Shown here in pieces: positions 10,946-21,420 of a DNA stretch of 64,000 bases; the stretch's first letter is position 1; each line of letters starts with the position of its first letter. The notes beneath the pieces were generated by a model. That model worked only from the letters and a program-made list of their open reading frames with translations. It had not been told where the DNA came from and searched no databases. Source of the DNA: Welwitschia mirabilis (lineage: Eukaryota > Gnetophyta > Gnetopsida > Welwitschiales); contig JBOZIK010000001.1 of assembly GCA_051453625.1 (NCBI GenBank), positions 181,468,225 through 181,532,224 on the forward strand, read 5' to 3'. Both the position numbers and the translations under genes were made by a program.

Positions 10946-12057
10946 ATGTGAAATTTATAAACCACTTATTCGCATATCATATCCATAAGATCATTATTAA
11001 AATTCTTGAAATGATTATCATTTCTTGAAAATTCTTAATTCTTACCTTATTAAATCTTGAGACTTGAGTTCTTTAAATCCTAATTTTACCTTGCCTGGAC
11101 CATACTAGAAGTTATAAAATTTTCATGGTTTTCATTCCATATTTCTTGTGTATAGGAGGCAAAATTGGAGCTTGAATGTCGAGAACGAAATAAAGAAGGG
11201 ACATTATCATTCAATTTTATGTTGAAAATTTTATCTTGGAGTAAAACTTGTAATTATTTTATGAATCTAGAAATCCCAATGATGTAGTCATCATGATCTT
11301 GAAAACACTTTTCAAACTGAGTAATGTGTATTATTGATTATACCTTCTTGAATTTATAATAGCAAATGTGAAACATTCTGATTTCTTGTTAAAAATCTTT
11401 ATATTTTCATTGTCAATTTTCTTGTTAAAAACTACTACATTCAGAATTGTAGAATCTTTAATATAACCTATTAGAATAATTAGTATCCCATAACTTTAAT
11501 TATTGTTGAATTAATCATTACTTCATAATTTCTTGTAATAAGTTATTTTTAATTACTTATAAAAAGATGGAACATTTGAGGTATCATGAAGGGGAGTACC
11601 ATGTTAGGGAGAGTTATTTTTATTATAGCGAAGTTATAATTCTAAAGGAGGATGGGCCACATATTATTTGGCCGAGAGGCCATCGCCAGTTAGTGCTTTA
11701 TCTGGGATAGTATTACACCTATTTTTTCAAAATTTTATTTTTAGTTTAAAAAACTTATAAAACATCAAACTTATTTAATTTGGAAATGGTAGAGGTAATA
11801 AATGTTAAAATAGCACTTCTAATAAATTTTGAAACAAGAAACCTTAATTTCTTTTAAAACATTTAACCTCATAATTTTTGAAATAGTAAACCTAATTTCA
11901 TGGGGTCACATTCACCCTTTAAAAAGGGCCAAACTAATGTACACAATTAAAATGTAATCAAAAGGCAGAAAACATTGATACATCTCGGCCAATTTATAGA
12001 TATATACTTATAATATATATCTAAGCTAGTTTAATTTATAATAACATTTTAAGAAAA

Positions 12058-12178
12058 GTAACATTTTTTGATTGGAAAAATTGGGTGTCACATTTTGAAA
12101 GTAATGTTTTTCAGTTGAAAAAGTTGGTTGTTACATTTTGAAAGTAATGTTTTTTGGTTGAAAAAGTTGGGTGTTACA
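12058..12178 (+). repeat. 43-bp tandem repeat at the 3' end of LTR A
   Basis: Three units of about 43 bp, each opening GTAA(C/T)(A/G)TTTTT, containing GAAAAAGTTGG or a variant, and closing with GTTACATTTTG. The last unit ends exactly at the LTR/primer-site junction, so the LTR terminus itself has been repeated. LTRs B and C lack this. Confidence 0.8.
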
Positions 12179-12181
12179 TTT

Positions 12182-12191
12182 TGGTATTAGA
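12182..12191 (+). other. Primer-binding site (initiator tRNA-Met type)
   Basis: TGGTATTAGA, matching the plant gypsy primer site TGGTATCAGA with one C->T change. It lies three bases after the LTR end and is followed by a leader (TTGAGTTTGAATTTTTCAAC) typical of gypsy elements. Confidence 0.7.
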
Positions 12192-12623
12192 TTGAGTTTG
12201 AATTTTTCAACTATAGAAAACCTAGTATTACAACTAGTTTGTTAAGCAAAAAAGGCTTTAGTTTTCATGTTCATCCTTCTTTTGATAGTGCATAGATCTT
12301 TTACAAACTTAGCATAGGAAGGTAATTATTTAGTGGCTTCTAAAAAAGGGATATTAATCTTTACTTCCTTCAAAATTTCAAGCATTATTATTGCATTTTA
12401 GCAAATTAATTTTGTTTAAATTGTTCAAGAAAGGGGAGGGTTATTTGTAGTTTAAAACAACATATTCTACTTCATGTTTCTTGTAGGTTTATTTTGTTGT
12501 ACTTTTTCTTTTTTAAGTTGTTTCTCTTCTTTTTCTTTTTTTCTAAATTTGTTATTTACTTTTTAAATATATGACCTTAGTTTCCTTGACTTATGCATCT
12601 TCCATCAATTTGCAGCCATCAGG
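12192..12623 (+). other. Leader of element A, interrupted at 12624
   Basis: Non-coding stretch following the primer site, with a pyrimidine-rich part near 12500-12560. It is broken where LTR B begins. The continuation of element A should resume after 25698, but no gag of A was recognised there. Confidence 0.45.
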
Positions 12624-14461
12624 TGTCATGTTTAGAATTTTGAAGGTCCAAAGACTTAATCTAATTAATTAAATAAAAACTAAATAAAAATAATTTTTAT
12701 CTTGTGGGTCCTAGTAAGCTAATTCAATTACTAAATTATTTATTTATTAGCATATGATTATTTAAGATATAATTATTTACTTTATTATTACAAACTTATA
12801 CCGTACTTATCTTTCTTTTCTTATAACTAATATAATACTAATGTTATTTCTAAAGTCTTTATTTATCTAATTAATGATATAAGTTTTAGTGGTTATACAT
12901 ATATTATTTTAATTATTTTTGTAACCATTACATTTAATGTACCATGATTAGTATATTTTATTATTTTAAGGCATACCAAATATTCTTGTAATATCTATAA
13001 TTATTAAGATGTATTACGTTGGCTTATTGTATTATTTTATTTTAATAGTGCATGCTAAAATAACACCTATACTTATGATGTTGCATTTTATTTTATTAGT
13101 AGTTAACATGTGTTCATTATGAAAAATATTATTACGTGGTAGAATGTTATCTTGATGTTTCTATTAAAATTACTAAGTAAACGTTTGATCTAATTCTTTA
13201 TCTTAATAATTGCAAGTATGACATGATTTTAGAATTTTGGCATTTTCTTTTGAATGGCTTATTTGAGTAAATACCAATGAGCTTTGTCTTTTCTAAAATT
13301 GTAAGATGCTATATGACTAAGCTTTATCTTCTTTATACTTATCCTAAAAAATGGCAAGGACGTTTGGATTATGAAACTTATGTATTGATGACAGAAGCAT
13401 TTTTTTTTATGTCTATTATTTACTTATTATTAGAAAAATATTTTTAACATGTTGAGCACTTACTATTATTATTATTAAATATTAAATATACTTAGTAGTC
13501 AGGTAAAGTAATGATTAGGGGTTAGGTAATTTTATTTGTTTTTCCCAAAGATAGTAGTGGCTTATTTGTGTTCCTTGAAATTCCCAATATTTTTTGAATT
13601 CCTTTATCTCATTACAAGTAGGATCTCTTTTCTCCTTAGTCTTATTCTTTCAAATATCTTCTAGTCTTAGAATATTGGAAACCTTCTACCTTGGAGATTT
13701 AAAAACTTTGGATTCTTTGGAATCTTGAAGTCTTTATAGCTTGGGTGTAGTACTCTTAAAGCTTTGAAAACTTCACACCAAATCATGGATACGGTCTAAT
13801 GTACTTGTTAAATCTTCTATGGCCTAAATGTTTTACTTGTAATTCTTGCATATCTTACATGCTTTTATATATGGATTTGTTATATTCTTGCTCTTTCATT
13901 CTATGATCCATTATTTCTTTTTAATAATCTTTGTGATTTCTCTTCATTTGCATGTCTTGTAATGCTTGTTAATTCTCTTGTATCGTATTAAGATTATCCT
14001 TATTTCTTGTATGATCTTAGGTTTCTTTTTATTTCTTGTATAGTCCTTTGTATTTATTAAATCTTGTATGCTCCAAATCTCTTATATATCTTCTATAATT
14101 ATTATGGTTTTCTTGTACCCTTTATATCGTTCTAGTTTTAATTTCATTTTAGTAATGATTTCGTTATCATTTATATGATCCTATACTCTTATGTACTTTC
14201 ATGATCTAAAGAAATCCTTATTTTCTTATTAAAATCTTATGTTTTCTTATAATTTTTATAAATTTATAAAAAATCTTGCTTATTTTAATTGGTTTGAAAT
14301 CTTTTTGTAAGTATCTTCTATATGTTCAAAAATTATTATTGCATGAATCTTATTTCTTGTGAAAATTCTTGATGCTTAAAAAGTAAATTTGTGAAAGTAA
14401 TTCTTTTCCATTCATGAGATATATTTAAAACTCTAAATATTGTTATAAAAAATGAGATTTT

Positions 14462-14735
14462 CATAGATTGCTGAATGAGGCAGTGGAATATAGAAACCCA
14501 TATCATCAAATGAGGCAATGGAATTGATAATCCATAGATCACTGAATGAGTTAGTGAAAAGGTAAAGCCACAGATCTCCAAATGAGGTAGTAGAAATAAT
14601 TCATAGATTACTCAATGAGGGAATAAATAAAATCACCATCACTGAATGAGGTAGTGGTAATAATGATCCACAGATCACTAGATGAGGCAGACGATAAATA
14701 AAAATCACAAATAGTTAAATGAGGTAGTGATAAAT
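14462..14735 (+). repeat. Minisatellite in LTR B (GAATGAGGTAGTGGA units)
   Basis: About eight imperfect units of 34-38 bp, each with a CACTGAATGAGGTAGTGG-like core and a variable A-rich spacer. Short minus-strand frames across it (14336-14826) are by-products of the repeat, not genes. Confidence 0.85.
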
Positions 14736-15355
14736 TATATATGACAAAACTAGTTAATCTCATTTTCATTCCCATGAAAATATAATGCTTGATTATTTGT
14801 AGTCTTTTTTTTTGATTCATTTTCATCTATCTTGTATCTTCAATTTCTTTTGACCTTTGTCTTTACCTTGCCTTGGCAATACTAGGGAATGTGATGATTC
14901 ATAGTTCTCACTTCATACTATTTTGTATAAAATAGGTGATAGCCAGAGCATAGTAAAAGATGATTTATCTTGCTAAGAAGGAATATAAAATGAAATACTA
15001 TATGTCCATCTTATGCTTGAAAAATGTTAATCAGAGTGATTTGTTTCCTATTGTAACTTGTGATCTTGTTATGTCTTCTGGTTAACTTTTTGTTTCCAAA
15101 AATTTATAGTCATTCATTTGTAATAGAGTTATAAACATTGTATCTTTAAGTTATTAAATTGATCTATTAATTAAATTTCTAGTTTTGGTTTTAATTTAAA
15201 AAGGCTCAGAGTTGTCACTTTACTTGAAACTATAGTTGAATAAGTTTTGGCCAGTACATATTACCTTTCTACTATAAATATACTTTCTTATAAAACTTGA
15301 TCTTTAGATGTTTATCATTCTATTTAAAGTTTTTGGATTAAAAATTTGAACTTTA

Positions 15356-16135
15356 NNNNNNNNNNNNNNNNNNNNNNNNNNNNNNNNNNNNNNNNNNNNN
15401 NNNNNNNNNNNNNNNNNNNNNNNNNNNNNNNNNNNNNNNNNNNNNNNNNNNNNNNNNNNNNNNNNNNNNNNNNNNNNNNNNNNNNNNNNNNNNNNNNNNN
15501 NNNNNNNNNNNNNNNNNNNNNNNNNNNNNNNNNNNNNNNNNNNNNNNNNNNNNNNNNNNNNNNNNNNNNNNNNNNNNNNNNNNNNNNNNNNNNNNNNNNN
15601 NNNNNNNNNNNNNNNNNNNNNNNNNNNNNNNNNNNNNNNNNNNNNNNNNNNNNNNNNNNNNNNNNNNNNNNNNNNNNNNNNNNNNNNNNNNNNNNNNNNN
15701 NNNNNNNNNNNNNNNNNNNNNNNNNNNNNNNNNNNNNNNNNNNNNNNNNNNNNNNNNNNNNNNNNNNNNNNNNNNNNNNNNNNNNNNNNNNNNNNNNNNN
15801 NNNNNNNNNNNNNNNNNNNNNNNNNNNNNNNNNNNNNNNNNNNNNNNNNNNNNNNNNNNNNNNNNNNNNNNNNNNNNNNNNNNNNNNNNNNNNNNNNNNN
15901 NNNNNNNNNNNNNNNNNNNNNNNNNNNNNNNNNNNNNNNNNNNNNNNNNNNNNNNNNNNNNNNNNNNNNNNNNNNNNNNNNNNNNNNNNNNNNNNNNNNN
16001 NNNNNNNNNNNNNNNNNNNNNNNNNNNNNNNNNNNNNNNNNNNNNNNNNNNNNNNNNNNNNNNNNNNNNNNNNNNNNNNNNNNNNNNNNNNNNNNNNNNN
16101 NNNNNNNNNNNNNNNNNNNNNNNNNNNNNNNNNNN
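15356..16135. other. Assembly gap (780 N)
   Basis: The left flank ends GAACTTTA and the right flank starts AACTTTA, so the two contig ends share the same seven bases. LTR C has no extra DNA at this place. Confidence 0.9.
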
Positions 16136-16147
16136 AACTTTAAATTT

Positions 16148-16159
16148 TGGTATCGTACC
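16148..16159 (+). other. Primer-binding site of element B-C
   Basis: TGGTATCGTACC three bases after the LTR end. The first seven bases match the initiator tRNA-Met primer site; the rest has drifted. Confidence 0.5.
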
Positions 16160-16559
16160 AAAGGTTGTAGTTTATCTATGCATAATTGTGATTCAGTTTT
16201 ACTAAAAAATCCAAGAGTTGATAGTGTGTGCTTATTGAATTAGTAGCTAAATCTTCATTCTTCACTTTTCCATTTTAGTATTCTTGTTGTTCACTTTCAA
16301 AGAGTGATCCATCATGTAACCATAATTTGAAATTAAAAAATCTTCTTTGTAGTGCCTTCTTTTCTTTGCTATAACTTGATATTTTGTAGATAGAGGGTTT
16401 GCATTAGGAATTTATTTAAGAGATGCAATAGTAAAAGCCTGAGAAGAAACCTATGCAAAGGTAGATGCTAGGATGCTATGAAAGGTCTGCTAACTATTTT
16501 CCTAGAATAACTCAGTTATTTTATTTAAAAATGAAAAATCATTAATGCCTTTCACGTTA
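16160..16559. other. Leader-like non-coding DNA after the primer site
   Basis: No coding sequence recognised. It is AT-rich like the LTRs and carries no gag. Confidence 0.4.
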
Positions 16560-16994
16560 AATTCCTTTAAATGTAGTGATAATTTATAAATGAAATAAAC
16601 TAAAGGATTTCTAAATTTTCATTGAGGGAATAATCCCCCGGTAGACCTAGAGACCAAGGGATGTAAACATTATAAGATAAAATGTGAACGCATGGCCTCA
16701 ACTTCATACAGTGAGTGGGCGTGCTCTCTACAAATGAGTTAGCCCTCTGTGGATGTTAAGACACATAAGGGGAAAAAAAGGGGGAAAAAAATAGCATTGC
16801 CAGAATGGTGTTATCAGGGTTATGATATACTTTCATTTGAAAAACAGAGGGTGAAGGGAAACAACATAGGGCATGTCAAGGTCCACCTCAGAAGCAGAAG
16901 AGAAGTTGAGGTTAATTAAAATGTGGCATTGAGGGTGTGAGACATCAGTCCCATTGGTGTGTCTAAGGAACTCTGCTAATGTAAACAGTTGGCC

Positions 16995-17249
16995 ATGGCA
17001 AAGACACACAATGCTACGTCACCTTTCTTTGCACAGTTCTTCAAATACCTGCTTGTCCTTGTTTCTTCCTTCGCCATCATGCATGCTAGTCATAAACCTC
17101 CTCCATTCTTACACTCACCACTGCTCTTCCTTCTCTTCTTCTTCTTCCACTTCACCCTTTTCTGCGTCGGTAGATTCACTCTGCTCTGTTTTCTGTTTTT
17201 CTTTTCCTTCGGCACACCTTTTACACATGCCTGCTGCATCTTCTTCTAG
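16995..17249 (+). CDS. Small hydrophobic ORF with a good start context
   Basis: ATG at 16995 in TTGGCCATGGCAAAG, a favourable plant start context. The 84-residue product begins MAKTHNATSPFFAQFFKYLL, then has two strongly hydrophobic, Phe/Leu-rich stretches separated by HASHKPPPFLHSP. This could be a signal peptide or membrane anchor, or a translated CT-rich UTR, since the Phe/Leu/Ser content follows directly from the CTTCTT-rich DNA. Unrecognised. Confidence 0.25.
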   Translation: MAKTHNATSPFFAQFFKYLLVLVSSFAIMHASHKPPPFLHSPLLFLLFFFFHFTLFCVGRFTLLCFLFFFSFGTPFTHACCIFF

Positions 17250-17334
17250 TTCATGTTGCTGCTGTTGATGTTATGGATTAAAAAATCACAGTAATTAGTA
17301 AACCTTGAAACTTTTATAGTCATCTATTTAAGAC

Positions 17335-17604
17335 TCAGAATATGAAAGCAGTGAATAAGTAACGACCTTGAGAGGAGATGCTTTCGGTGTCCGAGAGCGT
17401 GGAAGAAATGCTTTTACAAAAAGGCAGTAACACCGGGGAATCACCCGTCATTGGATGCGGAGGCATTGTGACGTGGAAGACGGAGAAAGCTAGGGAGGGG
17501 GCAGTGACATTAAAGGGCTCTGTGAGCACGAGGAAAGGCATCATGTACTGAATTAAAAATCCCATCGGCAGCAGAATTGGCGGTGGCGGATATGGATATG
17601 CCAT
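17335..17604 (-). CDS. Pro-rich ORF on the opposite strand, unknown
   Basis: 89 codons from ATG 17604: MAYPYPPPPILLPMGFL, then TEPFNVTAPSLAFSVFHV and a Ser/Thr-rich end. In the same frame upstream (to about 17820, crossing two stops) the translation is acidic (VEEEEEDERSNKSF) and then Asn-rich (ETNHNNNQNKSTNNDNF). An acidic, Asn-rich and Pro-rich order is common in plant regulatory proteins, but no DNA-binding domain is visible. It overlaps the plus-strand candidate at 17378-17824; at most one is real. Confidence 0.25.
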   Translation of the reverse strand: MAYPYPPPPILLPMGFLIQYMMPFLVLTEPFNVTAPSLAFSVFHVTMPPHPMTGDSPVLLPFCKSISSTLSDTESISSQGRYLFTAFIF

Positions 17605-17824
17605 CGATAGGATCGGAAACTTCGGGGGCGAAGCAGTGATGAAGTTGTCATTGTTGGTGCTTTTATTTTGGTTGTTGTTATGGTTGGTCTCCTATGAAGG
17701 CTTGCTGTTAGAGGTCCAAAAGCTTTTGTTACTTCTTTCATCTTCTTCCTCCTCTTCCACTCATCTTTCTCTTTCTCTTTGTACCTCTACGGCATCATTT
17801 TCTTTCGCTGAAACCTCTCACTGA
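17378..17824 (+). pseudogene. Plus-strand frame with one stop, unknown
   Basis: From ATG 17378: MLSVSESVEEMLLQKGSN, then VIGCGGIVTWKTEKAREGAV to a TGA at about 17550. The frame then continues open through GGGGYGYAIDRIGNFGGEAV, a Leu-rich hydrophobic segment (MKLSLLVLLFWLLLWLV, from 17636) and a Ser run, to 17824. The single stop could be a decayed codon. It competes with the minus-strand frame over the same DNA. No family recognised. Confidence 0.2.
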
Positions 17825-17878
17825 AGCACTGATATTCTTCATTAACTCTTCTTTCTCTTTGTCTGACCGAAGCCATCT

Positions 17879-18157
17879 GTGACTTCAACGCTCTCTAGCC
17901 ATCTTTCCCAATGCAACACCCAACAATTGCATTGTAGCTATGCATCATTGCACAAGGCGAAATGCTACTACTACGGCAATGATGTCTCTGCAATTTGTGC
18001 TCCATGTCAAGTTTCTTTTGAATGTTTTGCTTACTTCATACCTGCAATTATTTCCGATTTGGCTGTTGCATCATCTTATCACGACTCTTTAAAACTGGAA
18101 AAGCAGCTTATTTGGGCCGAAGAATGCATCTACTGTAATTGCAAAATGGACTTCTAA
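17879..18157 (+). CDS. Cys-rich ORF, unknown
   Basis: Open frame of about 92 codons without an ATG near its beginning (first codon GTG), so an internal exon is more likely than a whole gene. It holds a Cys cluster, AKCYYYGNDVSAICAPCQVS, whose D-x-x-x-[LI]-C-x-x-C spacing weakly recalls a plant B-box zinc finger, but the first Cys pair and the His residues are not in place. I treat the resemblance as probably fortuitous. It ends with another Cys pair (CIYCNC). Confidence 0.2.
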   Translation: MTSTLSSHLSQCNTQQLHCSYASLHKAKCYYYGNDVSAICAPCQVSFECFAYFIPAIISDLAVASSYHDSLKLEKQLIWAEECIYCNCKMDF

Positions 18158-18160
18158 AAC

Positions 18161-18620
18161 ATCTTTGTAGATTTCAAATAGTATTTGTTTATGTTTGTCA
18201 TGGCTATTATTCTTTTCATGCTATAAGGGGATTTGGCTTTTGATAATTGAAAAGCTTTATTTATTTCTTATTGTAGTGCTAGTAGTAAATCATAATGTAA
18301 AAGCATTAAACTTCTCAAATATGCTGCAGTTGGAGAGCATTATCGAACATCAAGTTATTATGACAGAACCTAATAATTTTTATGTCAAAGTACACCTCTT
18401 AGTAACAAAAAAGATCAAGATCATGAATTGAGAATTCATACATCAACATAAGATAGCATTAACTTTCATTGTAATAAATGTGTGTATTACATCCTAGAAC
18501 ATGACAATTCCATTAGTAATGAACAACACATTCCTAATAGATTCTTGGAAATTTCTAAAAATCATGTTATAGGTGGTTTCTTTGATGGAACCATCAATCT
18601 CGTTGATCTATGAACCTACA
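18161..18620. other. AT-rich non-coding DNA
   Basis: Composition returns to AT-rich. The frame at 18195-18431 has no features of interest. Confidence 0.4.
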
Positions 18621-19498
18621 NNNNNNNNNNNNNNNNNNNNNNNNNNNNNNNNNNNNNNNNNNNNNNNNNNNNNNNNNNNNNNNNNNNNNNNNNNNNNNNN
18701 NNNNNNNNNNNNNNNNNNNNNNNNNNNNNNNNNNNNNNNNNNNNNNNNNNNNNNNNNNNNNNNNNNNNNNNNNNNNNNNNNNNNNNNNNNNNNNNNNNNN
18801 NNNNNNNNNNNNNNNNNNNNNNNNNNNNNNNNNNNNNNNNNNNNNNNNNNNNNNNNNNNNNNNNNNNNNNNNNNNNNNNNNNNNNNNNNNNNNNNNNNNN
18901 NNNNNNNNNNNNNNNNNNNNNNNNNNNNNNNNNNNNNNNNNNNNNNNNNNNNNNNNNNNNNNNNNNNNNNNNNNNNNNNNNNNNNNNNNNNNNNNNNNNN
19001 NNNNNNNNNNNNNNNNNNNNNNNNNNNNNNNNNNNNNNNNNNNNNNNNNNNNNNNNNNNNNNNNNNNNNNNNNNNNNNNNNNNNNNNNNNNNNNNNNNNN
19101 NNNNNNNNNNNNNNNNNNNNNNNNNNNNNNNNNNNNNNNNNNNNNNNNNNNNNNNNNNNNNNNNNNNNNNNNNNNNNNNNNNNNNNNNNNNNNNNNNNNN
19201 NNNNNNNNNNNNNNNNNNNNNNNNNNNNNNNNNNNNNNNNNNNNNNNNNNNNNNNNNNNNNNNNNNNNNNNNNNNNNNNNNNNNNNNNNNNNNNNNNNNN
19301 NNNNNNNNNNNNNNNNNNNNNNNNNNNNNNNNNNNNNNNNNNNNNNNNNNNNNNNNNNNNNNNNNNNNNNNNNNNNNNNNNNNNNNNNNNNNNNNNNNNN
19401 NNNNNNNNNNNNNNNNNNNNNNNNNNNNNNNNNNNNNNNNNNNNNNNNNNNNNNNNNNNNTGATGGAACCATCAATATCTTTGATCTATGAACCTACA
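18583..19498. repeat. Direct repeat flanking an 840-N gap
   Basis: TGATGGAACCATCAAT...GATCTATGAACCTACA (38 bp) occurs at 18583-18620 immediately before the gap and at 19461-19498 immediately after it, with two differences. It is either an unmerged contig overlap or two ends of a tandem repeat. Confidence 0.9.
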
Positions 19499-20690
19499 CA
19501 TGCACAAGCCTTTTTAGGCCGGATAATGATTATATCCTTAGTATACACTCTCATGTGATTTTGGAAATCCTTTGTAGGAATTCACATATTTTTCAAACAT
19601 TTTATCAAAATTTTTATCAATGATGTCAACCCCAAGTATGCATTAGATACATTGTGTAGGAAGAATATAGAACTAAGGAAGTAGGAGGGAAAAGCAGGAA
19701 GAAGAGAGGAGGTTAGCATGAAGGAGAGAAGGTGAGCCTAAGTCACCAATTTTTTTTTGAGGTTCTTTGAAATGACAATATATTTTTTTTTTCAATTCCT
19801 TTAGATTCCCCGATCCCTTCCATCCACTAAATGATTCATAATAGTTACTAAAGATCTCACATTTGTAGGAGGTCATACTACTCTTCTTAGGGCCATTGGT
19901 GGAATTTCTACATAACTTCTTTAGGGCTGAGTGCCACAATTTGCAGAAAGAGATTGTTGTATTGCAATATTTGATTTTATATTTCTGGATTTAATAGTCT
20001 AAGCTTATTTTAATTTTGGTCAAAGCAAGGAGGTCATTAAGATATTTTAGCTTATGAAATTCAGTCACAAAGATCTGCCTCATTGTTTATCTAATTGAAA
20101 TTTTTATTGCATGGAAATGTTAACTTTAATCATTGTTATTCCCCTTAATTTTTTTTAACATGTTTTTGTACTTATTGATTGCTTTTCCACCAAAAATCAA
20201 CTAACATGCAAAGAAATAATGGAAAATGTAACCTATTCAAAGAGAATAATCATGTTTTGTTTGTTATGAAGGTATCTCATAAATCTAAGATGTTTTATCA
20301 AAGAAAACTAAGCAAATCAGGCCTAAAAAATCTCTTGAGAGGAATATCTATCTATTGAAGACTTGAAAATGAGATTTGATGGATTTGTAGAGTGATGAGG
20401 TACATTTGTGGACTAGATGGGTGTTCTAGTTAGAATCTTGGTGCTCCTTATCTTCCAAACTACTTTATTATGTCTCTAGAGTGATGAGGTAATATTGTGA
20501 GTCCTGTTGGCATAGCTTCTAATATCAATATGAGAGGACCCGCAATTAGATGACTAGTACCTAAAGGACACATTTTCAGAAAACTTGATACTCTTGGATT
20601 GTCCGACAAATGCAAAATTGACATTTCTATCATCTTCTAACATTATGGTTGCTAAATTCCTATCCTTCTTAATTAAGAACAAGGACCCCT
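19499..20690. other. AT-rich DNA, nothing recognised
   Basis: No convincing frame, LTR or domain. The minus-strand frame 19673-19939 is interrupted by an A/T run and shows no known motif. Confidence 0.45.
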
Positions 20691-20841
20691 TAGTTAATTA
20701 TTTGATTAGTTAACTAATTTATTGATCAATTAACTAAGTTAATTAATTAGTTAATTGATTAATCAACTTATCAGTTAATTAACTAGTCATTAGTAAACTA
20801 ATTTGACTGTTATTAATTAATAACTAAGTAATTAATCAATT
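20691..20841. repeat. TTAATTAACTAGTTAAT-rich simple sequence
   Basis: Dense irregular repeats of TTAATTA, AGTTAATTA, GTTAACTAA and similar self-complementary words over about 150 bp. It can form many small hairpins. Confidence 0.75.
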
Positions 20842-20949
20842 TATTTTTGCTGGATAAACTCTGCATTGTATTTTTTTAAATGGACATGATTTGCAATAAG
20901 AAACCTAATATTTTAGGTTTTTCTTTTAAATCATTCTTCTCATTCAAAA

Positions 20950-21420
20950 TTATCTGTGACTTAACTATCCTTGCATAGACTCCTTGCAGATTTTTAAGCT
21001 TTTTAAGACTGTGTTGATGAGCCAAAGCTTATTCACTAGATGTTATGTAGAAACTTGAATATTCATTATTAATTTTACCACTAACAAGACTGTGAACTAA
21101 GAGAAGGCTATAAATTAGAACTTTTAATATTTCTCAGAGTTTCATTAGTTTTTCTTTCTACAATATTGTATTGTAGGGAATTATTTGTGGTACTGTGCTA
21201 AATCATACTTTTTCAAATGATTTGAACATTTTTATTATAAATTAGTTAATTCAATATCAAATAGTAATCATAAGATAATATAAATTACTCTACATACACC
21301 CTATCTTCTAATAAGAATGTGACAAAATAGGTTTAGTAAAGAACTTGTTTGGTCTAGGAATGATCCTTTTGATTCTTAAGAAATCTTGTAATGTCAAAGT
21401 GTGATATTGTTGAATTTAAT
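20950..21420 (-). pseudogene. Ty1/copia integrase-like remnant
   Basis: On the minus strand near 21230-21130 the translation FSTVPQIIPYNTIL-stop-KEKLMKL follows the copia integrase pattern of a Pro-rich turn followed by V-E-R-K-N. The plus strand shows the matching reverse pattern (TTTCTTTCTACAATATTGTA). Several stops interrupt it. Adjacent domains were not found in the expected order, so the call is tentative. It lies antisense within element B-C and would be a nested insertion. Confidence 0.3.

Larger units (their letters stand above)
9795..12178 (+). repeat. LTR A (about 2.4 kb) of a long-LTR chromovirus family
   Basis: The start is homologous to the starts of LTRs B and C (TTTTCAAGGTC here, ATTTTGAAGGTC in B). 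Shared landmarks are the CCTTGGAGCTTAGAG / TTCTTTGGAATTTTA block near 10365 and the GAATGAGGTAGTG minisatellite. It ends GTGTTACA, followed after three bases by a primer-binding site. It therefore has a polypurine tract on its left and a primer site on its right, which is what a shared LTR in a tandem (LTR-int-LTR-int) array looks like. The first two bases read TA rather than TG, consistent with a G->A change. Confidence 0.65.
12624..16144 (+). repeat. LTR B (5' LTR), split by an N gap
   Basis: Starts TGTCATGTTTAGAATTTTG and runs parallel to LTR C over its whole length (for example AATTAAATAAAAACTAAATA, then the Leu/Ser-like simple stretches near 13.9-14.2 kb, the minisatellite, and TTATCATTCTATTTAAAG at the end). 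The 780-base gap falls within the last few bases of the LTR. LTR C is continuous there, so the true LTR is about 2.74 kb and the gap content is foreign or an artefact. Confidence 0.75.
16560..18160. other. GC-richer gene-like island inside element B-C
   Basis: The base composition changes clearly here, with many CG dinucleotides (for example CATTGGATGCGGAGGC, CATCGATAGGATCGGAAAC), unlike the AT-rich, CG-poor LTR sequence on both sides. Both strands carry short overlapping open frames, listed separately. CT-rich runs near 17130-17170 and 17740-17790 look like a 5' UTR or low-complexity coding sequence. It may be a captured host gene fragment or an inserted promoter/first-exon region. No family is recognised, and the coding strand is not settled. 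Confidence 0.45.

Noticed and set aside
14336-14826. Minus-strand frames with repeated LTHSVIY/LPHLMI words
   Set aside because: They come from the LTR B minisatellite.
15304-16161. Long frames made of X
   Set aside because: They cross N gaps; the same applies to those at 18573-19491, 34730-35332, 45340-45819 and 55666-55887.
17879-18157. B-box or DOF-type zinc finger
   Set aside because: One Cys pair and a D-x-x-x-I-C-x-x-C spacing fit, but the first Cys pair, His ligands and surrounding conserved residues are missing.
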